Shown: positions 9,177 to 19,300 of the stretch, one piece after another
Layout of the letters: each line of letters starts with the position of its first letter
How positions within the stretch are numbered: position 1 is the stretch's first letter
Assembly (NCBI RefSeq): GCF_050937815.1
Contig: NZ_JACDIJ010000005.1
Coordinates: forward strand, 83,312-147,311
Length of the DNA: 64,000 nt
Reading direction: 5' to 3'
Source: Treponema_C sp050937815
GTDB lineage: Bacteria; Spirochaetota; Spirochaetia; Treponematales; Treponemataceae
The notes under the pieces: generated by a model
Told to the model about the DNA's origin: nothing
Seen by the model: the letters and a program-made list of their open reading frames with translations, nothing else
Databases searched by the model: none
Program-made: the position numbers and the translations under genes

Positions 9177-9800
9177 CTATTCCGCCAGCACTTCAAGGCC
9201 GCCGTTTGAATCGGTTTTAATTATATAGGTTTTTCCCGGCTCGCAGGCGGCTAAGCTCAAAGTACGGTGGGTATTATACAGGGCACCAGAAATCCGCTGG
9301 CTTAAGCCGAACATATCAAGGCGCAGGGCATAGCGCGCCAAGCGGAAAAAGTCTTTTTCATAACCTTTAAAATCGTATAAAAGGCAGTTTTTATTTTGCA
9401 TATAATAGCGGCTTAAGCGCGTTCCTTTGCGCGAAGAGCGCACGGGAAACAGTTCGGAAAAATAGCCGTATATAAAGCGGGGAAAATATACCGTTTTTCC
9501 TGAAAACCGTGCGCCGACAAAGTCAATCGCCAAACTTGCGCCCTTCCACGAACGTTCGACGGCCGCCAATTCTTTGTTTTCTGAATTATATAAATAAAAC
9601 ACCGCACTGACCGTATCGCTGCCGGAACCGTAAAGCGAAAAGCGCATAAGAACCGTTTGCGAAAAGGGCGGTATGTTTTTTGCAGCTTTAAAACAAACAC
9701 GAAAGCGGTACAAATCAATCAGTACAAAAAAAATCAAAACGGCAAAAACGGTTAAGGCACTAATCTTTATATATAATTCTGTCCTTTTGCTTTGCAACAT
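9177..9800 (-). CDS. Single-pass membrane protein, unknown function
   Basis: The 207-residue product has one N-terminal transmembrane helix (about 10-32) and a mostly extracytoplasmic beta-rich domain; no family is recognised. It begins 5 nt after the ligA stop on the same strand, probably the last gene of the trmB-ligA operon. A TATAAT overlaps the ligA stop, 4 nt before the ATG, but this spacing is too short for a conventional start from it. No strong Shine-Dalgarno is visible, consistent with translational coupling to ligA. Confidence 0.65.
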   Translation of the reverse strand: MLQSKRTELYIKISALTVFAVLIFFVLIDLYRFRVCFKAAKNIPPFSQTVLMRFSLYGSGSDTVSAVFYLYNSENKELAAVERSWKGASLAIDFVGARFSGKTVYFPRFIYGYFSELFPVRSSRKGTRLSRYYMQNKNCLLYDFKGYEKDFFRLARYALRLDMFGLSQRISGALYNTHRTLSLAACEPGKTYIIKTDSNGGLEVLAE

Positions 9801-9805
9801 TTTTA

Positions 9806-11719
9806 TTATACATCCCGTTTAACAAGATTTAAAAATTCCCGTTCATCGATAATCGGCGTACCCTGGGCGGCCGCTTTTTTGTTTTTTGACGAACCCGATA
9901 AAGGATCGTTTGTAACCAAATACGAAAGCCCTTTTACAACGGCGGATTTTACATCGCCGCCTGCCGCTTTAACCAGCTTTTCGGCTTCGCTCCGCTTCAT
10001 CGAAGAAAGTTCTCCCGTAAAACAAAAGCTTTTACCCGTTAAAAAAGCCGCTTCGCCGCTCAAGGGCTTTTCTATCGTGATAATTCCGCGTTCGGTTAAA
10101 AAAAGCATTTCCTGCCGGCATTCGGCCAAGCCCTGCACAAGGGTGCGCGCGGTAATTTCGGCAAAACCGTACACCGAAGCGATTTCTTCTTCGCGCGCGG
10201 CTAAGAGTTTTTCGAGGGTATTAAAGCCCGCTTCAACCAATTTTTCGGCTAAAGTTTCGCCTATACCTTCGATATCGAAACCGGCAATAAAGCGCGCCAA
10301 AGACACGGTTGTGCGGCTTTTAATCGATGAGATGATTTTTGCGGCGCTTTTTTCCCCCAGGCGGTCAAGTTCCGCCAATTCCGCTTCGGTAAGCGTGTAA
10401 ATATCCGACACCGAATTAAGCCGCTTTGTTTCGTACAGGCGGCGGATAAGGTTTATGCCGAAGTCGCGTATATCGAGAACGGACACCCATTTTTCGATAC
10501 GGTGATGAAGGCGTTTGGAACAAAGCGTATTCGGGCAAAAAAGCCGCGTTCCCTCGTCGGTTAAAGCGGAACCGCATACAGAACAAACGGAAGGGAAAAC
10601 GATTTCGCTTTGCTCAAAGCCTTCACTATCGGCAAGGCGCTCTATTTTGGGAATAATTTCGCCGCGTTTGGTAACAACCACACGGCTCCCGATTTTTACA
10701 CCGAGAACGCGGATAGTGTTCGGATTTACCAAAGAAGCCCGTTTAACGCGGGTTCCGGCAAGTTCCACCGCATCGAATTCGGCGATGGGCGTATAGGTTG
10801 CCCCCGATTCGCTCCATATAACCGAGCGCACAATGCTTACCGCTTCTTCCAAATTGAATTTAAAAGCGATTTGTTTTTCGGGCCGCGCGCGTTCGGCATC
10901 ACGAAGGTCTATATCGCGTCCTTTTACCACCAAACCGTCTATATCATAAGGAAGAGAAGGTCTCAAATCGCTTACCTGTTCGCGGTATGCGATAACTTCG
11001 GCACTGTTTGTACAGAGTTTTAAGTGAACGGTTTCAAAGCCCTGATCCGAAAGCCAGGCAATTTTTTTTTCTTCATCGTCGAAGGGGCTGCCGTTCGAAA
11101 AACGCGCGTCGTAACAAATAATTTGCAAATGTTCGCTTCCTTTCCCGTCTTTCCGCTTCATTAAACCGTTTGCGGCATTACGGCAGTTTGCCTTATCCGC
11201 ATAAAAGCTTTTGTGTATGTTGCGGCTCATAATAACTTCACCGCGTACACCGCCGGTTAAAGGCTCTTTGAGGCGCGGAATAAAACCTTGCATTTTAACT
11301 ACATTGGCGCTTATATCGTCGCCGATAATACCGTCGCCGCGCGTTACCGCACACAAAAACGTACCGTTTTCGTATTGCAGCTCAAGGCTCGCTCCGTCAA
11401 GCTTATATTCGACAACAAATTCGTTAAAATCCCGCTTTGCAGCCCATTCTTCAAATTCGGCGGGATTTGCGGCTTTTTCCTGACTGCCCATCGGAATAAG
11501 ATGTCGTTTTTTTTCATATGTTACACCCGATGTACTTACCCCTTCGTCCGCATCCGAACCTATTTTTTTGAGTACAGGGTTGTCGGGATCCAAAATCTTC
11601 AGTTCGTCCCACAAAGCATCGAATTCGGCATCCGTTACTTCGGCTTCTCCGGTGTAATATGATTTTTGATACCGCAAAATACGGTTTACAAGTTCCGTTA
11701 TTCTAAATTCCGTTTCCAT
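9806..11719 (-). CDS. ligA: NAD-dependent DNA ligase LigA
   Basis: The 637-residue enzyme (start ATG at 11719, METEFRI) carries the nucleotidyltransferase motif with adenylated Lys106 in YKLDGA, an OB domain, a four-cysteine zinc finger (CSVCGSALTDEG then CPNTLC), helix-hairpin-helix repeats (FDIEGIGETLAEKL) and a C-terminal BRCT domain (FTGELSSMKRSEAEKLV). It seals nicks during replication and repair using NAD. The start overlaps the 3' end of trmB by 17 nt, so the two are cotranscribed and probably coupled. It is slightly shorter than the 670-residue norm, mostly in the N-terminal Ia domain. Confidence 0.93.
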   Translation of the reverse strand: METEFRITELVNRILRYQKSYYTGEAEVTDAEFDALWDELKILDPDNPVLKKIGSDADEGVSTSGVTYEKKRHLIPMGSQEKAANPAEFEEWAAKRDFNEFVVEYKLDGASLELQYENGTFLCAVTRGDGIIGDDISANVVKMQGFIPRLKEPLTGGVRGEVIMSRNIHKSFYADKANCRNAANGLMKRKDGKGSEHLQIICYDARFSNGSPFDDEEKKIAWLSDQGFETVHLKLCTNSAEVIAYREQVSDLRPSLPYDIDGLVVKGRDIDLRDAERARPEKQIAFKFNLEEAVSIVRSVIWSESGATYTPIAEFDAVELAGTRVKRASLVNPNTIRVLGVKIGSRVVVTKRGEIIPKIERLADSEGFEQSEIVFPSVCSVCGSALTDEGTRLFCPNTLCSKRLHHRIEKWVSVLDIRDFGINLIRRLYETKRLNSVSDIYTLTEAELAELDRLGEKSAAKIISSIKSRTTVSLARFIAGFDIEGIGETLAEKLVEAGFNTLEKLLAAREEEIASVYGFAEITARTLVQGLAECRQEMLFLTERGIITIEKPLSGEAAFLTGKSFCFTGELSSMKRSEAEKLVKAAGGDVKSAVVKGLSYLVTNDPLSGSSKNKKAAAQGTPIIDEREFLNLVKRDV

Positions 11720-12389
11720 CTTTTTTTTCAAACACCAGTTCGAAAATATCGCGGCCGGCATTTTTTCCTTTTAATTCGAATTTCGTTTGCGGGCGCTGCC
11801 GGTTTGTTTCGGCAAAGCCCGTATACTTATTTTTAAGCCCTGCAGTTAGATTCAATTCTTCCAGTGCAAACTGTGCATAGGGCTGCCAATCGGTCGCCAT
11901 ATGGATATATCCGAAGCGCGAAAGCTTTGTACACAACATATCCGTAAAGGGGCGTTTTATCAAGCGGCGTTTATGGTGTTTTTTTTTCGGCCAAGGATCG
12001 GGGAAAAAAATATGAAACCCCTGCACCGAATTATCGGGAATCATCGCTTCCAAAACTTCAACGGCATCGTGTTCGATAATAAAAAGGTTTGAAAGATTTT
12101 TTCGTTGTATTTCACCTAAAAGTCTGCCGACACCCGGACGATGAACTTCAATGCCTATATAATTCGTGCCGGGATTTTCTTCGGCAATAAGGGCGGTCGC
12201 CTGCCCCATTCCGAAACCGATTTCAATAATCACATTTTCCGTATTGCCGAGAATATCGCTGTAATTAAGATGATTTTGTGAAAAAGGAATACACCATTTC
12301 GCAGAAAGATTTTCGTAATCGCGCTGCTGAGCTTCGGTCATTCTTCCTGCACGAAGCACAAACGAACGTATCGGGCCGGAAGAATTCAC
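11703..12389 (-). CDS. trmB: tRNA (guanine-N7)-methyltransferase TrmB
   Basis: The 228-residue protein has the class I methyltransferase SAM loop (IEIGFGMGQ), an acidic loop (GIEVHRPGVG) and the TrmB-specific FFPDPWPKKKHHKRRL segment that positions catalytic residues for m7G46 formation in tRNA. The start is GTG at 12389; its first bases overlap the TGA of the upstream lipoprotein gene (GTGA), and a purine-rich GGAAGGCGG lies just upstream, so translation is coupled. It is followed by ligA in an overlapping arrangement. Confidence 0.92.
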   Translation of the reverse strand: MNSSGPIRSFVLRAGRMTEAQQRDYENLSAKWCIPFSQNHLNYSDILGNTENVIIEIGFGMGQATALIAEENPGTNYIGIEVHRPGVGRLLGEIQRKNLSNLFIIEHDAVEVLEAMIPDNSVQGFHIFFPDPWPKKKHHKRRLIKRPFTDMLCTKLSRFGYIHMATDWQPYAQFALEELNLTAGLKNKYTGFAETNRQRPQTKFELKGKNAGRDIFELVFEKKDGNGI

Positions 12390-13030
12390 CGCATACCGCC
12401 TTCCGCTAAAACATTGTGCGCTTCCGAAAGAAAAGCCGGAGGTTCGACAATCAAACTTAATCCGTCGGGGGCAAGCAGAATTTTACGGGTAAAAAAAGCG
12501 CCCGGATATTTTTCAGATATTTCGGAACGCAAAATGGGTTCTTTTTCGATATCATAACCGAGTAAAAAACCTTCACTATCAAAAACGGCTTGTTTTTCCG
12601 TTTTATATGCATCGGTATCCAAATTCGATACCGGGCGGGGTGCGTCCAAAAAAAAATCGGTTTCCGCTTTCATCGACGCTTGGTCAGTATAACACACATG
12701 ATACCTGCCCGCTTTAAATTCGGAACCCGCGGCCGGCATAATATGCGTACTGCCTATCCACCGATATCCGTTTTCCGGATCAAAAACATACAAAGGTTTA
12801 TCTATATTCCACGTATAGTTTTCAAAACGTACGGAAAGCGAACCTCCCTCATGAGCGGACGAATTCAAACGCACATATACGGCCATACGCATAAGGGGCG
12901 GTCTTTGCATGTCTTGAAAATCATACACAATCATAGTACGGACGTCATCAAAGGAAGGACTGGGAGAGGAACAAGAGATTAAGCATGTACATATGCAAAT
13001 AAGAATTGTATACCGGAAAAGATGTTTCAT
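12386..13030 (-). CDS. Predicted lipoprotein, unknown function
   Basis: The 214-residue product begins with a short lipoprotein signal sequence and lipobox LISC (Cys20). The mature part is beta-rich with Tyr/Asp/Gly segments and no recognised domain. The ATG is 3 nt after the stop of the upstream conserved gene and has no obvious Shine-Dalgarno, so coupled translation is likely. The stop overlaps the GTG of trmB. Its placement between an uncharacterised gene and trmB/ligA looks like operon convenience rather than shared function. Confidence 0.7.
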   Translation of the reverse strand: MKHLFRYTILICICTCLISCSSPSPSFDDVRTMIVYDFQDMQRPPLMRMAVYVRLNSSAHEGGSLSVRFENYTWNIDKPLYVFDPENGYRWIGSTHIMPAAGSEFKAGRYHVCYTDQASMKAETDFFLDAPRPVSNLDTDAYKTEKQAVFDSEGFLLGYDIEKEPILRSEISEKYPGAFFTRKILLAPDGLSLIVEPPAFLSEAHNVLAEGGMR

Positions 13031-13033
13031 AGG

Positions 13034-14200
13034 TCAAAAATTGAACATCATATTAATAACCGTTAAATCGCTTGAAGTAAACTGCGTAACATGAGAATCG
13101 AACTTAATATTTACCTGTTTGCACGCATCATTCAAATAAGACAAATAATATAAGCCCAAATCGGTACGGCTGCCGTGCTGGGGCAGTTCTTTATAAAAAT
13201 CTATAAGATTTTTTTTGTTTAAGTCGGCCGATTTTGACGTTTCAATACTTTCTTTTACTTCTTGGAATTCATCATCCTGATTGTATACGGTTATTTGCAG
13301 CATTCCCTGTTTACCGATGGAAGCCGAACTTCCTCCGAATTTCCATGAAGCGCATACCAGTTTGTTTTTTCGAGTAAGTTCGGCGATTATCTTTTTTCGC
13401 ACAATCGGATCATACAAGGTTATAGCGCTTTCGCCTGCCCCCTTATATAAGCGTTCCGCTTCTTTAGCCATATTCGACGCTTCACAGTTTGAAGCGATTT
13501 CCATAAACATAAGAGAAATATATTCGGCAATCGTACCCTTTCCCATATAATCGCGCAGTCCCTTGCGTACCGCTTCGAGCATATGTTTAAATCCGTTTTG
13601 CTTGGAAAACAAAACAATAAGATACCAATTATACGGACTGAGTTTAGACAAGAATTTTTCAATCATCAATAAATAAGTATTTTTTTCTTCATCCGAATAA
13701 TTTTTGTTTTTTACGATTTCCATATTCAAAGGATCGAGAATAAGCCGCTTCATATCGTTTATATGCGAAGCGTATTTTTTCATAATCGATTGAAGGGTAC
13801 GCGGAGGCACCTTTGTTTTGCTGTCAAAAAATTGACCGGGATGCGCTCTGTTGTGTTTTTTTATTACGTCGGTTGCAAGCAAATCGGCTTGCACTTGTGA
13901 GCTGAATTGTCTGTAAAACAAAGAAAAAACGAGAAGCTTGGACAAATCGATTAAATCCTGCCGCAGGGTAGTAAATTCGGGTAAAGAAATTTCTATCTTT
14001 GACACGTAATCGAGTAAAATTAATTTTTGTAAAGAAGTCGGGGTAAATCGCTCCAAAACGACACCGCTTTCTTCGCTGTTATCTACCATTTTTAAACGGA
14101 CAAGTTTCTTTTTATTGCGTATAAAAGAAGCCGCCCCTTCTTCGCTTAAAGCTACTTTTAAAGGTAATTCCAGCATTACTTTTTTAGGAACTTTTGCCAT
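13034..14200 (-). CDS. Conserved soluble protein, unknown function
   Basis: The 388-residue product is Lys/Leu-rich and mostly helical, with no signal peptide or membrane segment. The C-terminal part (about 285-388) has a beta/alpha pattern ending in a hydrophobic VINMMFNF strand. I do not recognise the family. It is the first gene of a minus-strand operon (this gene, lipoprotein, trmB, ligA, membrane protein) and is driven by a perfect sigma-70 promoter at 14216-14244. The predicted 5' leader is only about 8 nt long and contains a G-run that may serve as a ribosome-binding site. Confidence 0.7.
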   Translation of the reverse strand: MAKVPKKVMLELPLKVALSEEGAASFIRNKKKLVRLKMVDNSEESGVVLERFTPTSLQKLILLDYVSKIEISLPEFTTLRQDLIDLSKLLVFSLFYRQFSSQVQADLLATDVIKKHNRAHPGQFFDSKTKVPPRTLQSIMKKYASHINDMKRLILDPLNMEIVKNKNYSDEEKNTYLLMIEKFLSKLSPYNWYLIVLFSKQNGFKHMLEAVRKGLRDYMGKGTIAEYISLMFMEIASNCEASNMAKEAERLYKGAGESAITLYDPIVRKKIIAELTRKNKLVCASWKFGGSSASIGKQGMLQITVYNQDDEFQEVKESIETSKSADLNKKNLIDFYKELPQHGSRTDLGLYYLSYLNDACKQVNIKFDSHVTQFTSSDLTVINMMFNF

Positions 14201-14215
14201 ATTATTAACGCCCCC

Positions 14216-14244
14216 ATTATACCTGCGATTGAAATATATGTCAA
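14216..14244 (-). promoter_or_regulatory. Perfect consensus sigma-70 promoter
   Basis: The minus strand has TTGACA (14239-14244), exactly 17 bp, then TATAAT (14216-14221). All twelve bases and the spacing match the consensus. It drives the operon beginning at 14200 (conserved protein, lipoprotein, trmB, ligA). The predicted start leaves a leader of about 8 nt. Confidence 0.85.
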
Positions 14245-14293
14245 ATGGCTATGTAAAGCCGTTTTTTTTGACACCGCCGCAGTATACAAGCTA

Positions 14294-14323
14294 TTGACCA
14301 TAAAACAAATTTACCGTTATGCT
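14294..14323 (+). promoter_or_regulatory. Promoter for the 14330 membrane protein
   Basis: TTGACC at 14294-14299, an 18-bp spacer, then TATGCT at 14318-14323. The ATG at 14330 lies 6 nt after the -10 box, so the transcript would begin at or beside the start codon. This is divergent from the consensus promoter at 14216-14244. Confidence 0.6.
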
Positions 14324-14329
14324 GTTACT

Positions 14330-16336
14330 ATGAAGCCTGCATTTAAGATACTTTGTATCGCACTTTTATTATGTATACTTCAAACCCGATCGCTTTTACA
14401 CGCCGAAGCAACCAAGTCGGCACAGGCTTTATACTCCGATTTTTTATATGATTTTTTTGAAAAAAGCGGTTTTAAACCCGAAAAGCAATTATTGCAAAAT
14501 ACTTTATCATATGAGTTTCCCTACAATGTTGTTATAGCGCTTAATAAAGAAAAAGATAAAAAAAAACTGATTATAGCAATTCCGCAGCAAGACATAAAAA
14601 CGGCGGTTCCCGTATTAACCGCTTTTATACAAAAACTTACGGCGGAAAATTTTGATTACCGTATTGACTTTGTGTTTACGGCAAACGATTACAGTCCCGT
14701 ACCGACGGCGGATGAATTAAACGCCGGCACATACTATAACGCAGGCTCTCTTTCTTACATAGAAAATTTGGAAACAAAAGAAAACACGGCAGCTTTTTTA
14801 ATCCGTTTGCAAACGGATACGGTTTTTTCTCATCCCAAGCGCAAAAACGGTACGGAAATCATACCCGGAGGAAGGGGCGAATACGGAACGGGAACCCTTA
14901 TCCCGCGGCCCCTGTTTACACTGATTACCGACGCATTTTACAAAGCCGATATAAATTATTACATAAAAGATTCTTTTTTATCGTTATACAGACTCGGCTT
15001 AACGCAATCGGATCCCCTTATATCTACATGGCTTACCGCACATATTCCGGCGGTTATGTTTAAAACAAATGCGGAACATCCGAACTATCTTTTAAACGGT
15101 ATTGAACAGTGCATACGGCAATACGCATCTTTGCAAACGGTCGGCACCGAAACACATTACAGTATTTTCCGCATTTTCAACCGAACGCTTTGGATTTCGG
15201 AAAAAACATACATCGTTTTTTTAAGTCTTGCGGCGGCACTCACCCTTTGCCTTTTTTTTATATTTTCTTTTATACGCGGTGCCCACCGTTATATTCATCG
15301 CGAAGAATTCTTTAAAACCTGGTACCTTATACCGCTGACAATAGGCGTAACCGCCTTGCTTTTATTTTTTGCACAGTTTATAACGGCACAGATAATCGGC
15401 AGCCGTACCGATGCGGCTTTGTTTTTTTTAAGCGTAAAAACGGTTTTTGCCGTTACTTTTTTTGTATTCGGATTTTTTCCGCTTATCTATTATATTTTCA
15501 AACTTCCGCTTACCGGCTTTATTTACGGATACCTTCTTTCCGTTGCCGGCTTTTTAAACATATTTTTATTCGCAGCGATTGACATAACCCTTATTCTTCT
15601 TTTTATTTTCGAATACATTATTATATATATTTCGCGTACTATGAGAAAAGTTTTTCCGCTTATCGGCTGTATGATTTTTATGCTGCTTCCCTTTGCCCCG
15701 TTTATAAATGCCCTCACCGGCTTCAATTCGGAGCTTTGTTTTCGTTTTATAAGCGGCGCACGTTTCGGATACAATATTTTGTTTGCCGCAATTTTACTGC
15801 CCTTTTTAATTATGATTGTACGCATCCTTATACGATTTAAATTATGGAAAAGACGCGGATCGGAAGCAAAATCAAAAATCCGAATGCACGCGGTTTTTGC
15901 AGCCGTTTTTTTTGTGTGCTTTTTTACAGTCACGTTTGCAGTATCTTTTGTACTACGCTCCGTTTATAAAAATAAAAACGCATCCCAACCCATAGAAACA
16001 AAAGCGGTCTCCCTTATACCCGAACGCATTGTACAATTCGAACGAAGTATTTTTACTTTAAAATTGTCCTCAAAACTTCCCGTTATCAGATACCGTATAG
16101 AAGTAAGGTCCCAAACGGTTCTTCCCGTTCTTGAATCAAATTATCCTTATGATATGTTTTTAAAACCGTTTACGGCGGTTTTTGCCTTAGACGATTATCC
16201 TCCCGAACCTTTTACGCTCTCATTTTCCGCACAGGGAATAAACAATACGGTATGTGCCGTTACCGCATATATCAAAACGGAAACGGGCATACAAACAGAA
16301 AAACTGTCATATACGATAACGGGTGTACCGAAATGA
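14330..16336 (+). CDS. Multi-pass membrane protein with exported N-terminal domain
   Basis: The 668-residue product starts at the ATG at 14330; an in-frame TTG at 14294 is part of the -35 box and is rejected. A signal peptide (about 1-28) is followed by an approximately 260-residue alpha/beta domain whose pattern (KKLIIAIPQQD, YRIDFVFTAND, LETKENTAAFLIRL) recalls M28-type peptidase folds, but I cannot find a full zinc-ligand set. About eight transmembrane helices follow (roughly 290-560), then a periplasmic beta-rich tail. An M28-like domain followed by many helices is reminiscent of ER metallopeptidase or GAA1 architecture; this is only a resemblance. Its stop overlaps the polymerase IV start (ATGA). 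Confidence 0.65.
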   Translation: MKPAFKILCIALLLCILQTRSLLHAEATKSAQALYSDFLYDFFEKSGFKPEKQLLQNTLSYEFPYNVVIALNKEKDKKKLIIAIPQQDIKTAVPVLTAFIQKLTAENFDYRIDFVFTANDYSPVPTADELNAGTYYNAGSLSYIENLETKENTAAFLIRLQTDTVFSHPKRKNGTEIIPGGRGEYGTGTLIPRPLFTLITDAFYKADINYYIKDSFLSLYRLGLTQSDPLISTWLTAHIPAVMFKTNAEHPNYLLNGIEQCIRQYASLQTVGTETHYSIFRIFNRTLWISEKTYIVFLSLAAALTLCLFFIFSFIRGAHRYIHREEFFKTWYLIPLTIGVTALLLFFAQFITAQIIGSRTDAALFFLSVKTVFAVTFFVFGFFPLIYYIFKLPLTGFIYGYLLSVAGFLNIFLFAAIDITLILLFIFEYIIIYISRTMRKVFPLIGCMIFMLLPFAPFINALTGFNSELCFRFISGARFGYNILFAAILLPFLIMIVRILIRFKLWKRRGSEAKSKIRMHAVFAAVFFVCFFTVTFAVSFVLRSVYKNKNASQPIETKAVSLIPERIVQFERSIFTLKLSSKLPVIRYRIEVRSQTVLPVLESNYPYDMFLKPFTAVFALDDYPPEPFTLSFSAQGINNTVCAVTAYIKTETGIQTEKLSYTITGVPK

Positions 16337-19300
16337 GCGCTTCGAATTTTTTTCATGTGGATTTGGACGCTTTTTTTGCTTCGGTAGAACAATTGGATAA
16401 CCCCGAATACCGCGGCAAACCCGTTATCGTCGGTTCGCTGCCGACCGACCGGCGGGGCGTCGTATCAACCTGTTCGTATGAAGCCCGGCAATACGGTGTT
16501 CATTCGGCCATGCCCATAGGCAAAGCGTTTCAATTGTGTCCTTCCGGAATTTTTTTACGCGGAAGAATGAAGCGCTACCACGAAAAATCGCGGGAAGTTA
16601 TGACCGTTTTAAATGAATTTTCGCCGGAAGTTCGGCAAATGTCCGTTGACGAAGCTTTTATGGATATGGGCGGTACCGAACGTTTGTTCGGAACGGCCGA
16701 AGAAGCGGCAAAAAAACTGAAACAAGCGGTGCGGGAACGTACCGGCCTAACGCTTTCAATCGGAGCGGCTTCAAATAAATATGTTGCAAAAATTGCCTCG
16801 GGAATGTCGAAACCGGACGGTTTATATATCGTTGAAAACGGTAAAGAAGAAGATTTTATGCTTTCTTTGCCCTTAAAAAAAATTTGGGGCGTAGGGGAAA
16901 AAACCTTGGAGCGCCTTACAAAGGCGGGTTTTAGAACGTCGCGTGACGTTCATAAAGCTTCTCTTAACTTACTCCAAAGCTTATTCGGTACCTGTACGGG
17001 CAGTTTTTTATATCATGCCGTGCGCGGCTGTGAAGTCGAAACCTTCGAAAATCAAACCAAAAGCCGCTCCATAAGCTCCGAGCATACTTTTTCTTTCGAT
17101 TTAACCGATTTATACACAATAGATACAGCCCTGCTGGAGCTTGCATGGGAAGTGATGTACCGCCTTTTAACCGAAGGCTGGATAAGTAAAACCCTGCATA
17201 TAAAAATACGCTACGAAGATTTTACGACAGTAAGCATACAGGAAACATCGGACAGAATTTTTTCGTCGGCGGATGATTTATATAACCGTGCAAAACTCTT
17301 GTTCAGAAAAAAATACGAAAACGGACGCGGCATACGTTTACTCGGTTTAGGCGCGCAAAACCTTGAAGACGGCGCGACACCCGTACAAAGCGAATTGTTC
17401 GATTTCGGCGAAAAAAAAAAGGCGGCGGTGGAAAAAGCGGTTATCCGTATACAGAAAAAAAATCCCGGTATATGTGTGGAAAAAGCGCGCCTTTTACACG
17501 CAAAAGAAGAACTTCAGCCTAATAAAACGCCCGCACAAAACATAAAGCCCAAACACATGCTTGCCGTTTTTTGTATGCTTACAGCATTGTTTTTTTCGGG
17601 AAAAAGCAGTCTTGCGGCGCAAAAGCAAAATACGGAAAATCCGGAGGCACAGCAAGAAGCATTGTCCGTTCCCTTTTTACCGCAAATGCCGGTTGCCGTG
17701 TTTTCCCTGACGCCGGATTCTCCCGATGTGGAATTTTATGCTCAGGGAAGCTGGGAAGCAAAACTGCACATGCAGCATACAATCGGTACGTATGCGGAAG
17801 ACGGGAAAAAAACGACACCTGTTTTTTCTTTTGCGCCGCCCGTATTTATACAAAAAACCGACATTACGCTGTGGTTTTTTCTCCAAAAAAAATGGTATTT
17901 TGAAGCGGCCGTCACGGATGCATATGAAAAAAGTACGGTTGCCGCAGGCTATTACGGTGACGGATTTTTACGCCACGTACGCATCGGAAACAGAGGAATT
18001 GTTTTTCCGCAGATTTACGGCATAAGCACTGCAGGCAGAAGCGCAGGAGGAGCTGCGGATCAAGCTCCCGGTGTGAGCGCCCGGTGGCAAAGCGATGTAT
18101 GGCAGGCGGACGCCCTGCTGCGCTACGATATGCTCGACAATTTTGAAAAAACCTGGGCGGGTACCGATGAAATAGGCGAAAAAAAAATAGGCTTGCACGA
18201 ATGGCAGCAGGGACTGCGCTTTGTTCTCCCGCCGGGAACATCGAAGCACATAGCGTCGATTTACGTTCAATCGGATACGGGAACCTATGAAGACAATCAA
18301 AAATATACTTACAGACAGCTTTCTCCTTCGGATTATTTGATTTTAAACACCTCGGATACGGTCATTTTGGCAAAACCCGCCGCAGGAAGAATCCTTGCGG
18401 AATTTTATATCGAAAAAAACGAGATTGTGAATACACTGGGCAGCTTTGCGGCACCGCATGCAAGCGGCGGAAGCTTTTTGCATGACATACAAGCGTGGTT
18501 CGGTTCCGCGCAAAATCCGAAAGACTATTCTTATCCGCTCGCTTCGGGAGCGACGGAGCCAGACAATTTTTTTACGGAAATAGGTACAAAAAGCGGCGGG
18601 CAAAAAAAAGACGCCCTTATTTTACAATACCCGCCCTTTTTTTCGCCCTTTGCGGATGCATCTTTATATGTCCTTAATTCCGATGTCCGTAACACAGACA
18701 TACGGGTACTGTCACAATCCGGTATCGAGCAGGAAAATTACGGAGCGGTGATTGCGGATTATAATTCTTACGGCGGAGGTTTTGAAGGAAGCGATTTTTT
18801 TAAAGAACAACGGCGCTATGCGCGGCTTTTTAACCGCAGTGCACAAAATATGCAGCCGAATATTTTAAAAGCGGCCCAGCGCTACCCGGCCGCGCCCGAA
18901 CACCCTTTTCTCTATTTGAGCCCGCAGTCGCCGGAAGCGCAAAATGCCGATAAAAAACCCGGCTTTATTTCCGTACAAACCGTATCGGTTTCCGGTTTTT
19001 TGGATATAGGAACGGCAGCAGTTCCCGGTTCCGTCGTGATGTACCGAAACGGCATAAAAGAAACGGGTTTCCGTTACGATAATAAAACGGGGCTTGTACA
19101 CCCCCTTAACCCTCCGCTTCCCTTTGACAAAATACGCATTACCTGGCAAGAACATAAGGAAGGAGCGCAAACGGGGCGCTTGTCGGCAGCTGCAGGTATA
19201 CGGCGGCAGTTCGGACCCGACTTGTCGCTTGACGCTTCCGCATCTTTTTTATGGCCGCTTACACAAAACAACACATTCAGTACCGGTACTGCCGCCCTGC

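Noticed and set aside
17412..17545. Regulatory or terminator hairpin at the Pol IV/barrel junction
   Set aside because: No stable stem with T-run was found; sequence is coding-like throughout.
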